Shown: positions 31,272 to 40,685 of the stretch, one piece after another
Layout of the letters: every line of letters starts with the position of its first letter
How positions within the stretch are numbered: the first letter of the stretch is position 1
Assembly: GCA_000383115.1 (NCBI GenBank)
Contig: KB910522.1
Location: forward strand, 134,714-198,713
DNA from: an alpha proteobacterium SCGC AAA015-N04
Lineage (GTDB): Bacteria; Pseudomonadota; Alphaproteobacteria; Puniceispirillales; Marisalimonadaceae
Length of the DNA stretch: 64,000 nucleotides
Direction of reading: 5' to 3'
The notes under the pieces: model-generated
The model's input: only the letters and a program-made list of their open reading frames with translations
What the model was told of the DNA's origin: nothing
Databases searched by the model: none
Program-made: the position numbers and the translations under genes

Positions 31272-32878
31272 TGTTTGAAATGTCTAATAGAAGTAAATAC
31301 CATTACTAAGTCTCGTTCATTGGCTGCATTAATTACTTCTTGATCTCTTATAGATCCACCAGGTTGGATTATTGCAGTTACACCAGCTTCAGCTGCAGAT
31401 ATAAGGCTATCTGGAAAAGGAAAAAAAGCATCACTTGCAACTACACTTCCTATAGTCGGCAACTCAATTAAGTTAGATAGTTTAGCAGAAATTTTTGCTT
31501 TTTCTTTTGCTATGTTTGTAGAATCTATTCTGCTCATTTGGCCAGCACCAATTCCGACAGTTTTAAGATCTTTTGCATAAACAATAGCATTTGATTTCGT
31601 ATGCTTAACAACTTTCCATGCAAAAAGAAGATCTTCAATTTGCTTTTTTGTTGGTAATTTCTTGGTCACAATTTCAAGATCTTCTTTTTTAATAATATTA
31701 TCATCATGAGTTTGAACTAGCATACCTCCTCTTATGGACTTCATTAACAAACCTGTATCTGTTTTACTAAGCACTTTACCTGTTTGGATTAATCTTACAT
31801 TTGGTTTATTTTTAAAAACAATTTGAGCTTCAAGAGAAATTTTTGGTGCAATGATCACCTCTAAAAAAAGAGATTTCATTTTATTAGCTAATTTTTGATC
31901 TAGTTCTCTATTAATTGCTACAATTCCTCCAAAAGAACTTATTGGGTCGGTTTGAAGAGCGTTTTTCCAAGCCAAATTTATATTAGTATTCTCTGCAACA
32001 CCACATGGATTAGCGTGTTTTATTATTGCTACTGCTGGCATTTCAAATTCACGTATTAATTCATATGCAGAATTGACATCATTAATATTATTGTAAGACA
32101 ATTCTTTACCTTGAATTTTTTTAAAGATGTCATTTCTATTTTTGATATTTGAAAATTCATAAAAAGCAGCCCTCTGATGAGGATTTTCACCATATCTCAT
32201 TGGTAAAGATTTGTTTAAATTTATAGAAATTTTTTGTGGTAATTCAAGATTTCCAATATTTTTATTTTTAAACCAACTTGAAATTGAAAAGTCATATTCA
32301 TTTGTTAAATTAAAAGCTTTTTCTGCTAAGTATTTTCTAAATTTATAAGTTGTACATGTATTCTCATTTATTTCATTAATCAATTGCGGGTAATCCTCAA
32401 TCTCAGTCACTACAGTAACAAATTCAAAATTTTTTGCACCTGCTCTAATCATTGCAGGTCCGCCAATATCAATATTTTCGATTATCTTGGATACATCATT
32501 AGTATTTTTTGAAACTTGGTCAAATTCATAAAGGTTAATTATTAGTAGATCAATATTTTGAATTTTATTTTTTTTTATCTCGTTTATATGATCGCTATCA
32601 TTTCTCCTCGATAATATACCTCCATAAATATTTGGATGTAGAGTTTTAACTCTGCCATTTAAAATTTCAGGAAAATTAGTATAATCGGCAATTTGTCTTA
32701 CTGGAATTAGTTTTTCTTCTAGAAATTTTGCAGTACCACCCGTTGACAATATCTCTACATTATTTTCTACCAGGACTTTTGCAATTCTTTCAATATCTTT
32801 TTTTTTGGTAACAGATATTAAAGCTCTCTTTATTTTGATCTTATCAGTAAAAACTTTATTTTTATTTGTATTTTTCAT
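31268..32878 (-). CDS. purH: Bifunctional AICAR transformylase / IMP cyclohydrolase
   Basis: 536 residues, full length. The N-terminal cyclohydrolase part contains STGGTAKFLEE and GRVKTLHPNIYGG; the C-terminal transformylase part has AIIKHANPCGVAE and ASDAFFPFPD. It carries out the last two steps of IMP synthesis. Convergent with mutY, and downstream of the heparinase-like gene by 58 bases on the same strand, a common alphaproteobacterial arrangement. Confidence 0.98.
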   Translation of the reverse strand: MKNTNKNKVFTDKIKIKRALISVTKKKDIERIAKVLVENNVEILSTGGTAKFLEEKLIPVRQIADYTNFPEILNGRVKTLHPNIYGGILSRRNDSDHINEIKKNKIQNIDLLIINLYEFDQVSKNTNDVSKIIENIDIGGPAMIRAGAKNFEFVTVVTEIEDYPQLINEINENTCTTYKFRKYLAEKAFNLTNEYDFSISSWFKNKNIGNLELPQKISINLNKSLPMRYGENPHQRAAFYEFSNIKNRNDIFKKIQGKELSYNNINDVNSAYELIREFEMPAVAIIKHANPCGVAENTNINLAWKNALQTDPISSFGGIVAINRELDQKLANKMKSLFLEVIIAPKISLEAQIVFKNKPNVRLIQTGKVLSKTDTGLLMKSIRGGMLVQTHDDNIIKKEDLEIVTKKLPTKKQIEDLLFAWKVVKHTKSNAIVYAKDLKTVGIGAGQMSRIDSTNIAKEKAKISAKLSNLIELPTIGSVVASDAFFPFPDSLISAAEAGVTAIIQPGGSIRDQEVINAANERDLVMVFTSIRHFKH

Positions 32879-32936
32879 TTTTTAATAGCCATATTAAATT
32901 AACTAATTTGAAATATTTAATAAAATATTATTTGGA

Positions 32937-34487
32937 TTAAAATTTACTTTGTAACTGAAACGTCCAATTACATGAGATTTTTTTGTAAGCTCTGATTTTA
33001 TCTAATTTAACATTTATTACTATTTGTTTGCATGGAAAATTCCCATTATTAGTAAACATAATTGAATCTTGTAATAAGATGTTTTGAGTATTTGAACTCA
33101 TTTTCCATACAAAACCTTTTATATGATTTAACAATACAGAGCCGTTACGCGTTTTAATAAGATCAATTTGTGGATGTATATGAAAGCGAATATTAGCACA
33201 TTTTGGAATAGTTCCTATATTGTCAACATTTATTATCTCATCTTTACCTCGTAATTCTTCTTTCTTATTAGAAATATAGATTTGTCTTCTATGATGGACA
33301 CCAAAGAGAGTTTCGTAGCCAGAGTGTGTTATGTCAAGTAAAGTTCCATTATTTGTTCTACCATATTTTAAATTAAAAACTCTTGTTTTTCTTCTACCAA
33401 ATAAATCTATGTTGTTTCGGTCATCAATGTTTAGAGTAGAATGTGCTGCAGAAGATGCTAAGGAATTTTTAATATGTTGTAGCTTTGATCCTTTTAACTC
33501 GCCTAAATTGGAAATTATTTTATTTTTTTGGTAAAAAAACTCAAATGCAAACAAACTAGACTTGCTTGCATTTGTAATTTGATTTGTTCCAATATCTACT
33601 AAAGTTGTTGTGCTCAAGCCCATTATTCTTGAAAAACCAGTTTCCTTAGCTAAACTAAAAATTCTATTTTTGTAACCAATTCTATTTAAAGTTTGTTTAA
33701 TAATTTCTTTAGAAGCTATTGAGCCACCAAAAAACCAAGCAAAGTATCCATTAGGCATTTGAAAGCTTCTTAAAAATTCCCCCATTTTAATTACTTGTGC
33801 ATGTAAATTTGTTGCATCAATATTTTTTATAACTGCTAGGACTGATCTAATTTCTATCAAATGCCTAAGAAGATTTAATAAAAAAACTGGGTTTCTAGAT
33901 TTGTGACCACCATCAGGATTTGTTAAAAAAATAATTCCGTCATTAATTATAACTAACAAATTAGAGATATTATCTATTTCATCATATAAAATTGATTTGG
34001 CTATAATTATACCCTTAACAATTATTATTTTTTCAAGATGATTGTGAGAGTCTAAAAGTTTTAGTTCAAGATATTTTGTTTGCAACGCGATTGAACGTAG
34101 TATTTTTTTTTGAAACTCTAATTTACCGCTATCTACAAACCAAGAATAGTTAAAGCTCCAACATGATATTCGAGCAGACATAGTCTCTGAGTTAAATTCT
34201 TTAGATTGCAAATTGTGATCTTCATCAATCCAATCATTAACCAAAGATCTAGCAATTGACCTTGCTTTAATACTTCCTTCAGCCTTTAAATCTCGTAAAA
34301 AGTTGAATTTATTAAAATTTAGTTCTTTTTTAGGATTTAATTTACCAGTTACAATTTTTTTTCCTATGTCTGAAGAACCTAACCAGTTGTCAGTAATTTT
34401 TCTAACTGTGCCATTAAATTCTGGGACATAAATTTTTTGTTTTAGAAAATGATTATTTGTGATCCAGTTTAATACCTTTAGAATCAA
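32937..34487 (-). CDS. Heparinase II/III family protein
   Basis: 516 residues. The C-terminal heparinase II/III beta domain is marked by LASSAAHSTLNIDDRNN and HSGYETLFGVHHRRQIYIS; the N-terminal half is helical. Characterised relatives are polysaccharide lyases, but this alphaproteobacterial form sits at a fixed place between rsmB and purH and its substrate is unknown. A cell-envelope role is possible. It starts one base after the rsmB stop on the same strand. Confidence 0.88.
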   Translation of the reverse strand: MILKVLNWITNNHFLKQKIYVPEFNGTVRKITDNWLGSSDIGKKIVTGKLNPKKELNFNKFNFLRDLKAEGSIKARSIARSLVNDWIDEDHNLQSKEFNSETMSARISCWSFNYSWFVDSGKLEFQKKILRSIALQTKYLELKLLDSHNHLEKIIIVKGIIIAKSILYDEIDNISNLLVIINDGIIFLTNPDGGHKSRNPVFLLNLLRHLIEIRSVLAVIKNIDATNLHAQVIKMGEFLRSFQMPNGYFAWFFGGSIASKEIIKQTLNRIGYKNRIFSLAKETGFSRIMGLSTTTLVDIGTNQITNASKSSLFAFEFFYQKNKIISNLGELKGSKLQHIKNSLASSAAHSTLNIDDRNNIDLFGRRKTRVFNLKYGRTNNGTLLDITHSGYETLFGVHHRRQIYISNKKEELRGKDEIINVDNIGTIPKCANIRFHIHPQIDLIKTRNGSVLLNHIKGFVWKMSSNTQNILLQDSIMFTNNGNFPCKQIVINVKLDKIRAYKKISCNWTFQLQSKF

Positions 34488-34488
34488 A

Positions 34489-35418
34489 TTAATTTTCCTT
34501 TTTTAATAACGCAATGAAGAAACCATCAGTCCCATTGATAACATTTTCAGAACTAAAATTAAAATAATTTGGAAGAATTCGAATAAATCCTTCTTTTGTA
34601 ATAGCTTTTTTTATATGAGGATAATCATTTAAACAAAAACGACTTATTGCAAATTCTTTATTGTTATTTAAAAATTCTTTAATTCTATTTTCTCCTTCAT
34701 CTTTTTGAAGTGAGCAGGTTATATACATTATAAAACCATTTTTATTTAGAATTTTAGCTGAATTTTCTAAAATTTTATTCTGAGTTAAGATTAAATTATC
34801 TAAATTATTTGGGATAGCCCTTAAAAATATATCTGGGTTTTTTCTAATTGTGCCTGTTGCAGAGCATGGTGCATCTATAATAATAACATCAGCTTTTATT
34901 ACTGGATTAAAATTTTCTGCGTTTACATTAATCAATTCAGGATTAAAGTTCAAACGATCCATATTCTTTTTGAACACATTTGATCTTGATATACTTTTTT
35001 CAACACACAGTAGCTTAAGATTATTATCTAAAAGTTGAGCAGTTTTACCACCAGGCGCACAACATAAGTCAAAAGCTATAAGTTCATGTATAGACTTTGA
35101 AAAGCTTTTTTTTATTTTTGATATTAATATATTACAAGCAATTTGAGATGCAGCATCTTGTACCCACCATACTCCGTCGTTAAATCTTGGTAAACTCTCA
35201 ATATTTCCTTTATATGAACATCTTATGACATTAGGCAATATTTCTTCACCACATATTTCTATTTTTATTTTTTCTTTTTCTTTTTTGGTTAATTTCTTCG
35301 AAATTACTATATCAAGTGGAGGGGGGTCCATTGCTAATTTAACAATATCATTTGCATTTTTTTTTCCCATACAAGGAAGTCCAGCTAATAAAAAGCCATT
35401 TTGGTAAATTAGATGCAT
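34489..35418 (-). CDS. rsmB: rsmB, C-terminal methyltransferase part (frameshifted from N-terminal part)
   Basis: 309-codon frame with the Rossmann methyltransferase of the RsmB/NOP2 family: ALDLCCAPGGKTAQL-type motif (seen as FDLCCAPGGKTAQL), IDAPCSATGTIRKNPD with the catalytic Cys, and YITCSLQKDEGENRI with the second Cys. RsmB makes m5C967 in 16S rRNA. True homology to RsmB begins only near MGKKNANDIVK; the first 16 residues from the ATG at 35418 are out-of-frame sequence of the NusB-like part. A run of nine A (35357-35365, written as T on the plus strand) lies at the junction; removing one A would fuse both parts into one protein of normal length. Confidence 0.88.
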   Translation of the reverse strand: MHLIYQNGFLLAGLPCMGKKNANDIVKLAMDPPPLDIVISKKLTKKEKEKIKIEICGEEILPNVIRCSYKGNIESLPRFNDGVWWVQDAASQIACNILISKIKKSFSKSIHELIAFDLCCAPGGKTAQLLDNNLKLLCVEKSISRSNVFKKNMDRLNFNPELINVNAENFNPVIKADVIIIDAPCSATGTIRKNPDIFLRAIPNNLDNLILTQNKILENSAKILNKNGFIMYITCSLQKDEGENRIKEFLNNNKEFAISRFCLNDYPHIKKAITKEGFIRILPNYFNFSSENVINGTDGFFIALLKKEN

Positions 35419-35866
35419 CGTTTATAATAATATCAGAAAATTCTTTTTTATTTTGGATAATTTTTCTAAGAATTGCATTTACTAACTTAGATTGCTTTTC
35501 ATTAATAAATAATTTTGCTTGGGACACAGCTTCATTTATAACTGCATAAGGTGCCATTTCTAGCCAGATTAATTGAACTGTTGCAATCAACAGAATACTA
35601 TTTAAGTATCTATTCCTTGGATTTAAACCGTATTTCGCGTATTTAGTATAAATATTTTGCGCTTGTTTATGTCTCCTCATAGATGAGTTTATTAAGTGAT
35701 ATATAAAGGATTTGTCCCTTTTATCTAATTTATTAAAATCAAAAGAGTTATTTATGACTTTTTCAAAATTTTTGTTTTTATAAAAAATTAAAATCCAAAT
35801 TTCTAAAGCAATTATTCTTGCGTTTTTTGGTAATTTTTGAAATTTAAGTGACTTCTTTTCAAACAA
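35348..35866 (-). CDS. rsmB: rsmB, N-terminal NusB-like part (frameshifted)
   Basis: 172-codon frame with the all-helical NusB-like RNA-binding domain that precedes the methyltransferase in RsmB (LINSSMRRHKQ, VQLIWLEMAPYAVINEAV, KLVNAILRKI). It ends LPKWLFISWTSLYGKKKCK and then stops; in RsmB the segment PKWL...YG continues directly into the PPLD-containing linker, which here is in the other frame at 34489-35418. The two parts total about 450 codons, the family norm. Whether the gene is broken, read by slippage on the A9 run, or a sequencing error cannot be told from one sequence. Confidence 0.88.
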   Translation of the reverse strand: MFEKKSLKFQKLPKNARIIALEIWILIFYKNKNFEKVINNSFDFNKLDKRDKSFIYHLINSSMRRHKQAQNIYTKYAKYGLNPRNRYLNSILLIATVQLIWLEMAPYAVINEAVSQAKLFINEKQSKLVNAILRKIIQNKKEFSDIIINDASNLPKWLFISWTSLYGKKKCK

Positions 35867-35940
35867 AACTACTGCCTTGTATTTATAATAAAAATAAATA
35901 TTATATTGTTGATTTACTAAATTGATTTTATAGAAAGTAA

Positions 35941-36111
35941 ATGATTATGAGCAAAAAAACTACAAAATTGAGTAAACAAATAGAACAAAATAATATAAAG
36001 AGTAAATTAAAAGAAAAAGTTATTTTTCCAAAAGAGCAGGGTGGCCCAAAAGGCCCAGAACCTACAAGATACGGAGATTGGGAAAAAGCCGGTAGATGTT
36101 CTGATTTTTAA
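35941..36111 (+). CDS. DUF1674 protein (SDHAF4-like succinate dehydrogenase assembly factor)
   Basis: A small 56-residue gene. After a lysine-rich N-terminus, the conserved C-terminal motif GGPKGPEPTRYGDWEKAGRC ends in SDF. This is the DUF1674 signature shared with mitochondrial SDHAF4/Sdh8, which binds the flavinylated SdhA subunit during complex II assembly. The start may be 35941 or the in-frame ATG at 35947. It is divergent from rsmB, a usual place for this family in alphaproteobacteria. The assembly role is inferred from the eukaryotic homologue. Confidence 0.9.
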   Translation: MIMSKKTTKLSKQIEQNNIKSKLKEKVIFPKEQGGPKGPEPTRYGDWEKAGRCSDF

Positions 36112-36132
36112 TTTATTTAATATTATCACAAC

Positions 36133-36480
36133 ATGAATGAATTAAAAGCTGAAACAATAATTAATGCAGGCATCAGAATTGCAGAAAAAAATTTAACAAG
36201 TGCTTATGTGATCAAAAGAGGTGATGAGCAGGCAGGTGCCATATTTGTAAAAATTGACACTTTAGACGGGTTTTCCAAACTTTTCTTACGAAATATTAAA
36301 TATGATTTAAATAACGACAAAGAAATTTTTGAGTTTGTTGATTTATATCCACAAAAACGAATAACGACTAAAGAAATTGATAAAAGAATTTCTAGAGAAA
36401 TAGAAATAGATAGAGATTGCTGGGTTGTAGAAATCGAAGATAGAAAAGGTTTTAATGCATTTGATAATTTAGATTGTTAA
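36133..36480 (+). CDS. DUF1491 family protein
   Basis: 115 residues. The pattern of an N-terminal helix (INAGIRIAEKN), strand AYVIKRGDEQAGAIFVKI and C-terminal IDRDCWVVEIEDRKG fits the alphaproteobacterial DUF1491 family. The function is not known. It lies 21 bases after the DUF1674 gene and overlaps the 3' end of the convergent PanE-like gene by 12 bases. Confidence 0.85.
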   Translation: MNELKAETIINAGIRIAEKNLTSAYVIKRGDEQAGAIFVKIDTLDGFSKLFLRNIKYDLNNDKEIFEFVDLYPQKRITTKEIDKRISREIEIDRDCWVVEIEDRKGFNAFDNLDC

Positions 36481-37482
36481 TTTTTCTATAAGTTCGTTTC
36501 TATTATACAAGCCTAAATAATCTGCCTTAAGTTTTAAAATACTGTTAATATGTTTTAACATAGGCGTAGGAATTTTGAGTTTGTTTCCAATTTCTATTAT
36601 TGCACTCATTATAGGATCTATTTCTAGGGGTCTTTTCATTTCAATATCTTGTCTCGTTGATGGTTTATGACCTATTATTGAGGATGCGCCATCAATTCTT
36701 TTTTCGATTGAAACACCAAAATTCACTCCAACGGCTTCCCCAACCTTTTGGCATTCTTCCATCATTTGTCTAATTAAGATTCTTGAGCTAGAATCGTTTC
36801 CAATGATATCTAGGCTGGCTCCTGTAATAGCGCTTATAGGATTAAATGAACAATTTCCCCATAATTTAATCCAGATTTCATTTCTTAGATTTTTCTTTTG
36901 TGGAGCTTTTAGTCCACCTTTAATAAAAAGATCAGATAATATTTTTAATCTATCTGTATTTAAGCCACTAGGTTCTCCAAGGCTAAATCTATTTCCCTCT
37001 ATATGTTTTATAACACCTGGCTTTTCTATTTCGCATGCTGGATAAACAACACAACCTAGTGCTCGTTCTGGATTTATATTTTTCCAGATAATACCGTCAG
37101 GATCAACAGAATCTATATGAGTGTTTTCTAAAATTGTATTTGAGTTTGCTTTGTAAAAATACCACCAAGGTATTCCGTTCACTGCAGATAAAATAGATGT
37201 ATTTTTATTTAAAAGTGGTTTTAAATTTTCAACAATACCAGCTATAGCATGCGCTTTAACACCAATTATTATATAATCTTGAGTTTCTAACTCTTTTGGA
37301 TTTTCTGTTACTTTCAAATTAAAAGTATCTGAACTATTTCCAGTGATTAAGGTTAATCCATTTTTTTCTATAGCTTCTTTATGGGGCCCCCTAGCAATCA
37401 ATGAAACATTGGCTCCAGCTTTACTTAAGCAGCATCCAATATATCCTCCAATAGCTCCTGCACCAAATACACAAATATTCAT
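36469..37482 (-). CDS. 2-dehydropantoate 2-reductase family protein
   Basis: 337 residues, KPR/PanE fold. The NADPH-binding loop GAGAIGGYIGCCLSKAG starts at residue 7; a conserved Lys lies in IIGVKAHAI and the C-terminal helical domain has EIWIKLWGNCSFNPISA and the KPSTRQDIE motif. The family reduces ketopantoate or related 2-oxo acids. It follows the acyl-CoA ligase gene by 12 bases, so the two may share a pathway, which leaves open whether this is the CoA-pathway enzyme or a catabolic reductase. Confidence 0.88.
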   Translation of the reverse strand: MNICVFGAGAIGGYIGCCLSKAGANVSLIARGPHKEAIEKNGLTLITGNSSDTFNLKVTENPKELETQDYIIIGVKAHAIAGIVENLKPLLNKNTSILSAVNGIPWWYFYKANSNTILENTHIDSVDPDGIIWKNINPERALGCVVYPACEIEKPGVIKHIEGNRFSLGEPSGLNTDRLKILSDLFIKGGLKAPQKKNLRNEIWIKLWGNCSFNPISAITGASLDIIGNDSSSRILIRQMMEECQKVGEAVGVNFGVSIEKRIDGASSIIGHKPSTRQDIEMKRPLEIDPIMSAIIEIGNKLKIPTPMLKHINSILKLKADYLGLYNRNELIEKLTI

Positions 37483-37494
37483 TTCAACATTTCT

Positions 37495-39003
37495 CTATTC
37501 TAAACCAAGTTTTTCTGCAAGTCCGATTCTTTGTAATTTACCTGTGGCTCCTTTAGGTATTTCTTCTAAAAAACGTATATATTTTGGAATTTTAAAATCA
37601 GCAAGATGTTTTCTGGCATAATTTTTAATATCTGTTTCATTACAATTAATTCCACTCTTTAATACAATTGCAACGCCTATCGCCTCTCCAAGTAAATTAT
37701 CTTTAACTGCAAAAGTTACAACTTGTTCAACAGCCTTGTGTTCCATTAAGGTATTATCTACTTCTAAAGGTGATACTTTTTCTCCACCTCTATTTATAAT
37801 TTCCTTTAATCTTCCAGAAATTTTTAAATATCCCTCATCATCAAAATGACCTTGATCTCCTGTCCTAAACCATCCATTTATAAAAGCAGTTTTATTAGCC
37901 TCTTCATTATTTTCATAGCCATTTGTCACGTTATCTCCGCGGATACATACTTCTCCATCCACACCACTATCAAGTTTGTTACCTTGTGCGTCCATTATAC
38001 AAACTTCAGGTCCTGCTGGTTTACCAACAAAGCCAGCTTTTTGTTTTTCTGGAGGCATAGGATTTGATGTCATTTGATGAGTGGCTTCGGTCATTCCGTA
38101 AGCTTCAATGACGGTTGTCTTAAATATCTTTTTTAGTTCATCAAAAACAGCTGGAGGTAATGAGGCAGATGAAGATCTGATAAATCTTAGAGAAAGTTCT
38201 TCGGCAAGTTTTGGATTCTTTTTTGCACGCATTAAAATAGCTTGATGCATTGTTGGAACACCAGAATACCATGTGATTGATTCTTTATCTGCTGTTTCTA
38301 AAAATTTAAGTGCATTAAAACCACCACTCGCAAAAACAGAAGCTCCAGCATTAATCGAAGAACTTAATACTGCAATTAATCCATGAATATGAAAAAGAGG
38401 CATAATGTTATAACAATGATCTTGTGAGCATAGTTGAAGAGAATTTGCAATATTAGTTGCTGACGAAACAATATTTTTATTTGTTAATGGTACAACTTTT
38501 GGTCTTGAGGTTGTTCCAGATGTATGTAAAACCAAGGCTTCATTATTTTCAGTAGCAAGTTCAAAATTTGTAGTTTTGTCGTATAAATTGAATATTCCAG
38601 CTGGTACATTATCTATCTTTTTGATTTCACATATTTCTATACCCAGATTTTTTGCAGCTTCAACTGCTGGATTCTGACTATCCTTTTCTACAATAACTAT
38701 TTTAGGCATAAGATCTTGAAGGTAAAATTCATATTCTTTTAATTTATATGAAGGGTTTAAAGGAGCAGCTGACATATAACTAGAAATTGACAAAAAGGCA
38801 GTTGCCATTTCTGGACCATTTGGTAGGACTATCGCCGCTCTATTGGACGGTGTAATTCCTTGGCTAGCTAATTGACCGGAAATATTAAAGATGTGTTTTT
38901 TTAAATCTGAATATTTAATTACATTATTATTTTCAGATGTGATTGCAATATTTTCATCTTTGTTGTTATTAATTAAATCTCTTATCGTATAATTCATTCG
39001 CAC
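37495..39003 (-). CDS. Acyl-CoA ligase, oxalate-CoA ligase-like (AAE3/Pcs60 type)
   Basis: 502 residues, ANL superfamily. The adenylation motif is LHTSGTTSRPKVVPLT; the core motif is YGMTEATHQMTSNP; the hinge is GRLKEIINRGGEKVSPLEVD; the catalytic Lys lies in PKGATGKLQR. The TEATHQMTSNP and NRGGEKVSPLEVD stretches closely resemble the oxalyl-CoA synthetases AAE3 (plants) and Pcs60 (yeast). The acid activated here is unproven. It is probably co-transcribed with the downstream PanE-like gene. A start at residue 3 is also possible. Confidence 0.85.
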   Translation of the reverse strand: MRMNYTIRDLINNNKDENIAITSENNNVIKYSDLKKHIFNISGQLASQGITPSNRAAIVLPNGPEMATAFLSISSYMSAAPLNPSYKLKEYEFYLQDLMPKIVIVEKDSQNPAVEAAKNLGIEICEIKKIDNVPAGIFNLYDKTTNFELATENNEALVLHTSGTTSRPKVVPLTNKNIVSSATNIANSLQLCSQDHCYNIMPLFHIHGLIAVLSSSINAGASVFASGGFNALKFLETADKESITWYSGVPTMHQAILMRAKKNPKLAEELSLRFIRSSSASLPPAVFDELKKIFKTTVIEAYGMTEATHQMTSNPMPPEKQKAGFVGKPAGPEVCIMDAQGNKLDSGVDGEVCIRGDNVTNGYENNEEANKTAFINGWFRTGDQGHFDDEGYLKISGRLKEIINRGGEKVSPLEVDNTLMEHKAVEQVVTFAVKDNLLGEAIGVAIVLKSGINCNETDIKNYARKHLADFKIPKYIRFLEEIPKGATGKLQRIGLAEKLGLE

Positions 39004-39097
39004 AATACCATTTTTTAGCTTATTTTTACAATTTTAATTATCAAAGGCAATCTAAATTCAAAAATGACAAATGAGCTTAATATAAACTTATTTATAA

Positions 39098-40600
39098 TTA
39101 TTTTTGATTTAAAAATTTTTTGGCTGCTGGTGTCAAATCTTTATCATTTTTATCATTGGAGATTTTGTTAGCAATAGTTTTTCCAAGTTCCACTCCCCAT
39201 TGATCAAAGCTATTAATGTTCCAAAGGAATCCAGATGCAATTGTAATATTTTCATAAAGAGCTATTAACATCCCAATAGAAAATGGTGTGTTTTCTTCCC
39301 AACTTATTATTGTTGAAGGCCTGCCTCCTAAAAAATTTTTATTTTGATTAATTAAATCAACTGAACCTCTTGCTAGAGCTTCAGCCTGTGCAATTGCATT
39401 TATTAATAAATATTCGTGATTTTTCTCAGAGCCTTTGAAGCAAATTGTACTAAGAGGTTTACGAGGCACTAAAATATCTGTTGGGCTTACTTCTAACCCT
39501 TGATGCAAAAATTGAAAGAAACTATGTTGTGCATTAGTGCCTACTTCTCCCCAGATTAATGGGCTTGCTGGCATTTTTAGAGTAGCGCCGTTAATATCAA
39601 CACCTTTCCCATTGCTTTCCATTTCTAATTGTTGCGTCCATGCAGGGAATTTAGAAAGATTGTCAGTATAAGGAACTATGCAATGATTATTTCTATTTAA
39701 AAAATTTCGGTTCCATATTCTAAGTAAAGCAAGGATAATCGGAATATTATTTTCAACTTCTTCATTTATGAAATGCTCATCCATTGTCCTTGCCCCAAGA
39801 AGAAAATTTTTATAATTATCTTCCTCCAAACCAATAAATATTGACATACCAACTGATGACCAAAGAGAGTAACGTCCTCCAACATTTTCTGATATTTCAA
39901 AGATGTTTGAATCTTTAAATCCCCAATCTAATGCTTTTTTTCTCACTGACGTAACCGCAACCATAGAATAATTTAAAGAAACTTTATGTTTGGATAACCA
40001 TTCTGCCACAATCTTGGCGTTTTCAAGAGTTTCAAGTGTACTGAAGCTTTTAGATGTAACTATAAATAGAGTTTCTTTGGGATTACATTTTATAAATATT
40101 TCAGAGATCTTGGTTGGGTCAATATTGGATACATATAAAATATCAGGAACTTTATAAAAACTTTTCAAAGCTTTGTTAACCATTAAAGGTCCTAAGTCAG
40201 ATCCACCAATGCCAATGTTCACAATATGTTTAAAATTATTTTTGCTTGAAATATTTTGAACAAAATTTCGAAGTTTCTTCCATTCTTGTGTTTTAAAACG
40301 TTCTTCTTTTCTTAGACTAAAATGATCAACAGAACGATTTTCAGATAAGTTTACTTTTACACCTGAAATAAGTTCACTTATTTTTGTTTTAATTTTAGAT
40401 TCTTTAGCAAGATTTATCAAATCTTCCTTTATCTCTTTGTCAAGGGATTGCCTTGTAATATCAATTTTTAAATCTTGAAGTTCATATTGAAATTCAGAAG
40501 GTCTTTTTTCATCAAAAATAAGATGATTTAAGTTTCGAAAATCTTTGTGTTTTAACTTTTCTAGTATAATTTTTGTGATTGGGTTGTCAGCTAATTGCAT
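39098..40600 (-). CDS. pgi: Glucose-6-phosphate isomerase
   Basis: 500 residues. Visible signatures are NIGIGGSDLGPLMV, VTSKSFSTLETL, a GGRYSLWSSVG block, and GEVGTNAQHSFFQFLHQG. It interconverts glucose-6-phosphate and fructose-6-phosphate. It is divergent from the PCu(A)C gene. A hexose-phosphate isomerase indicates that sugar-phosphate or gluconeogenic flux is retained in this compact genome. Confidence 0.96.
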   Translation of the reverse strand: MQLADNPITKIILEKLKHKDFRNLNHLIFDEKRPSEFQYELQDLKIDITRQSLDKEIKEDLINLAKESKIKTKISELISGVKVNLSENRSVDHFSLRKEERFKTQEWKKLRNFVQNISSKNNFKHIVNIGIGGSDLGPLMVNKALKSFYKVPDILYVSNIDPTKISEIFIKCNPKETLFIVTSKSFSTLETLENAKIVAEWLSKHKVSLNYSMVAVTSVRKKALDWGFKDSNIFEISENVGGRYSLWSSVGMSIFIGLEEDNYKNFLLGARTMDEHFINEEVENNIPIILALLRIWNRNFLNRNNHCIVPYTDNLSKFPAWTQQLEMESNGKGVDINGATLKMPASPLIWGEVGTNAQHSFFQFLHQGLEVSPTDILVPRKPLSTICFKGSEKNHEYLLINAIAQAEALARGSVDLINQNKNFLGGRPSTIISWEENTPFSIGMLIALYENITIASGFLWNINSFDQWGVELGKTIANKISNDKNDKDLTPAAKKFLNQK

Positions 40601-40685
40601 AAATCTTGATTGTTACCTTTCCATTTATTTGATACTAACCGTAATAAGTTATACATCATGATTTAATAAATTAGGATAAAAATTT

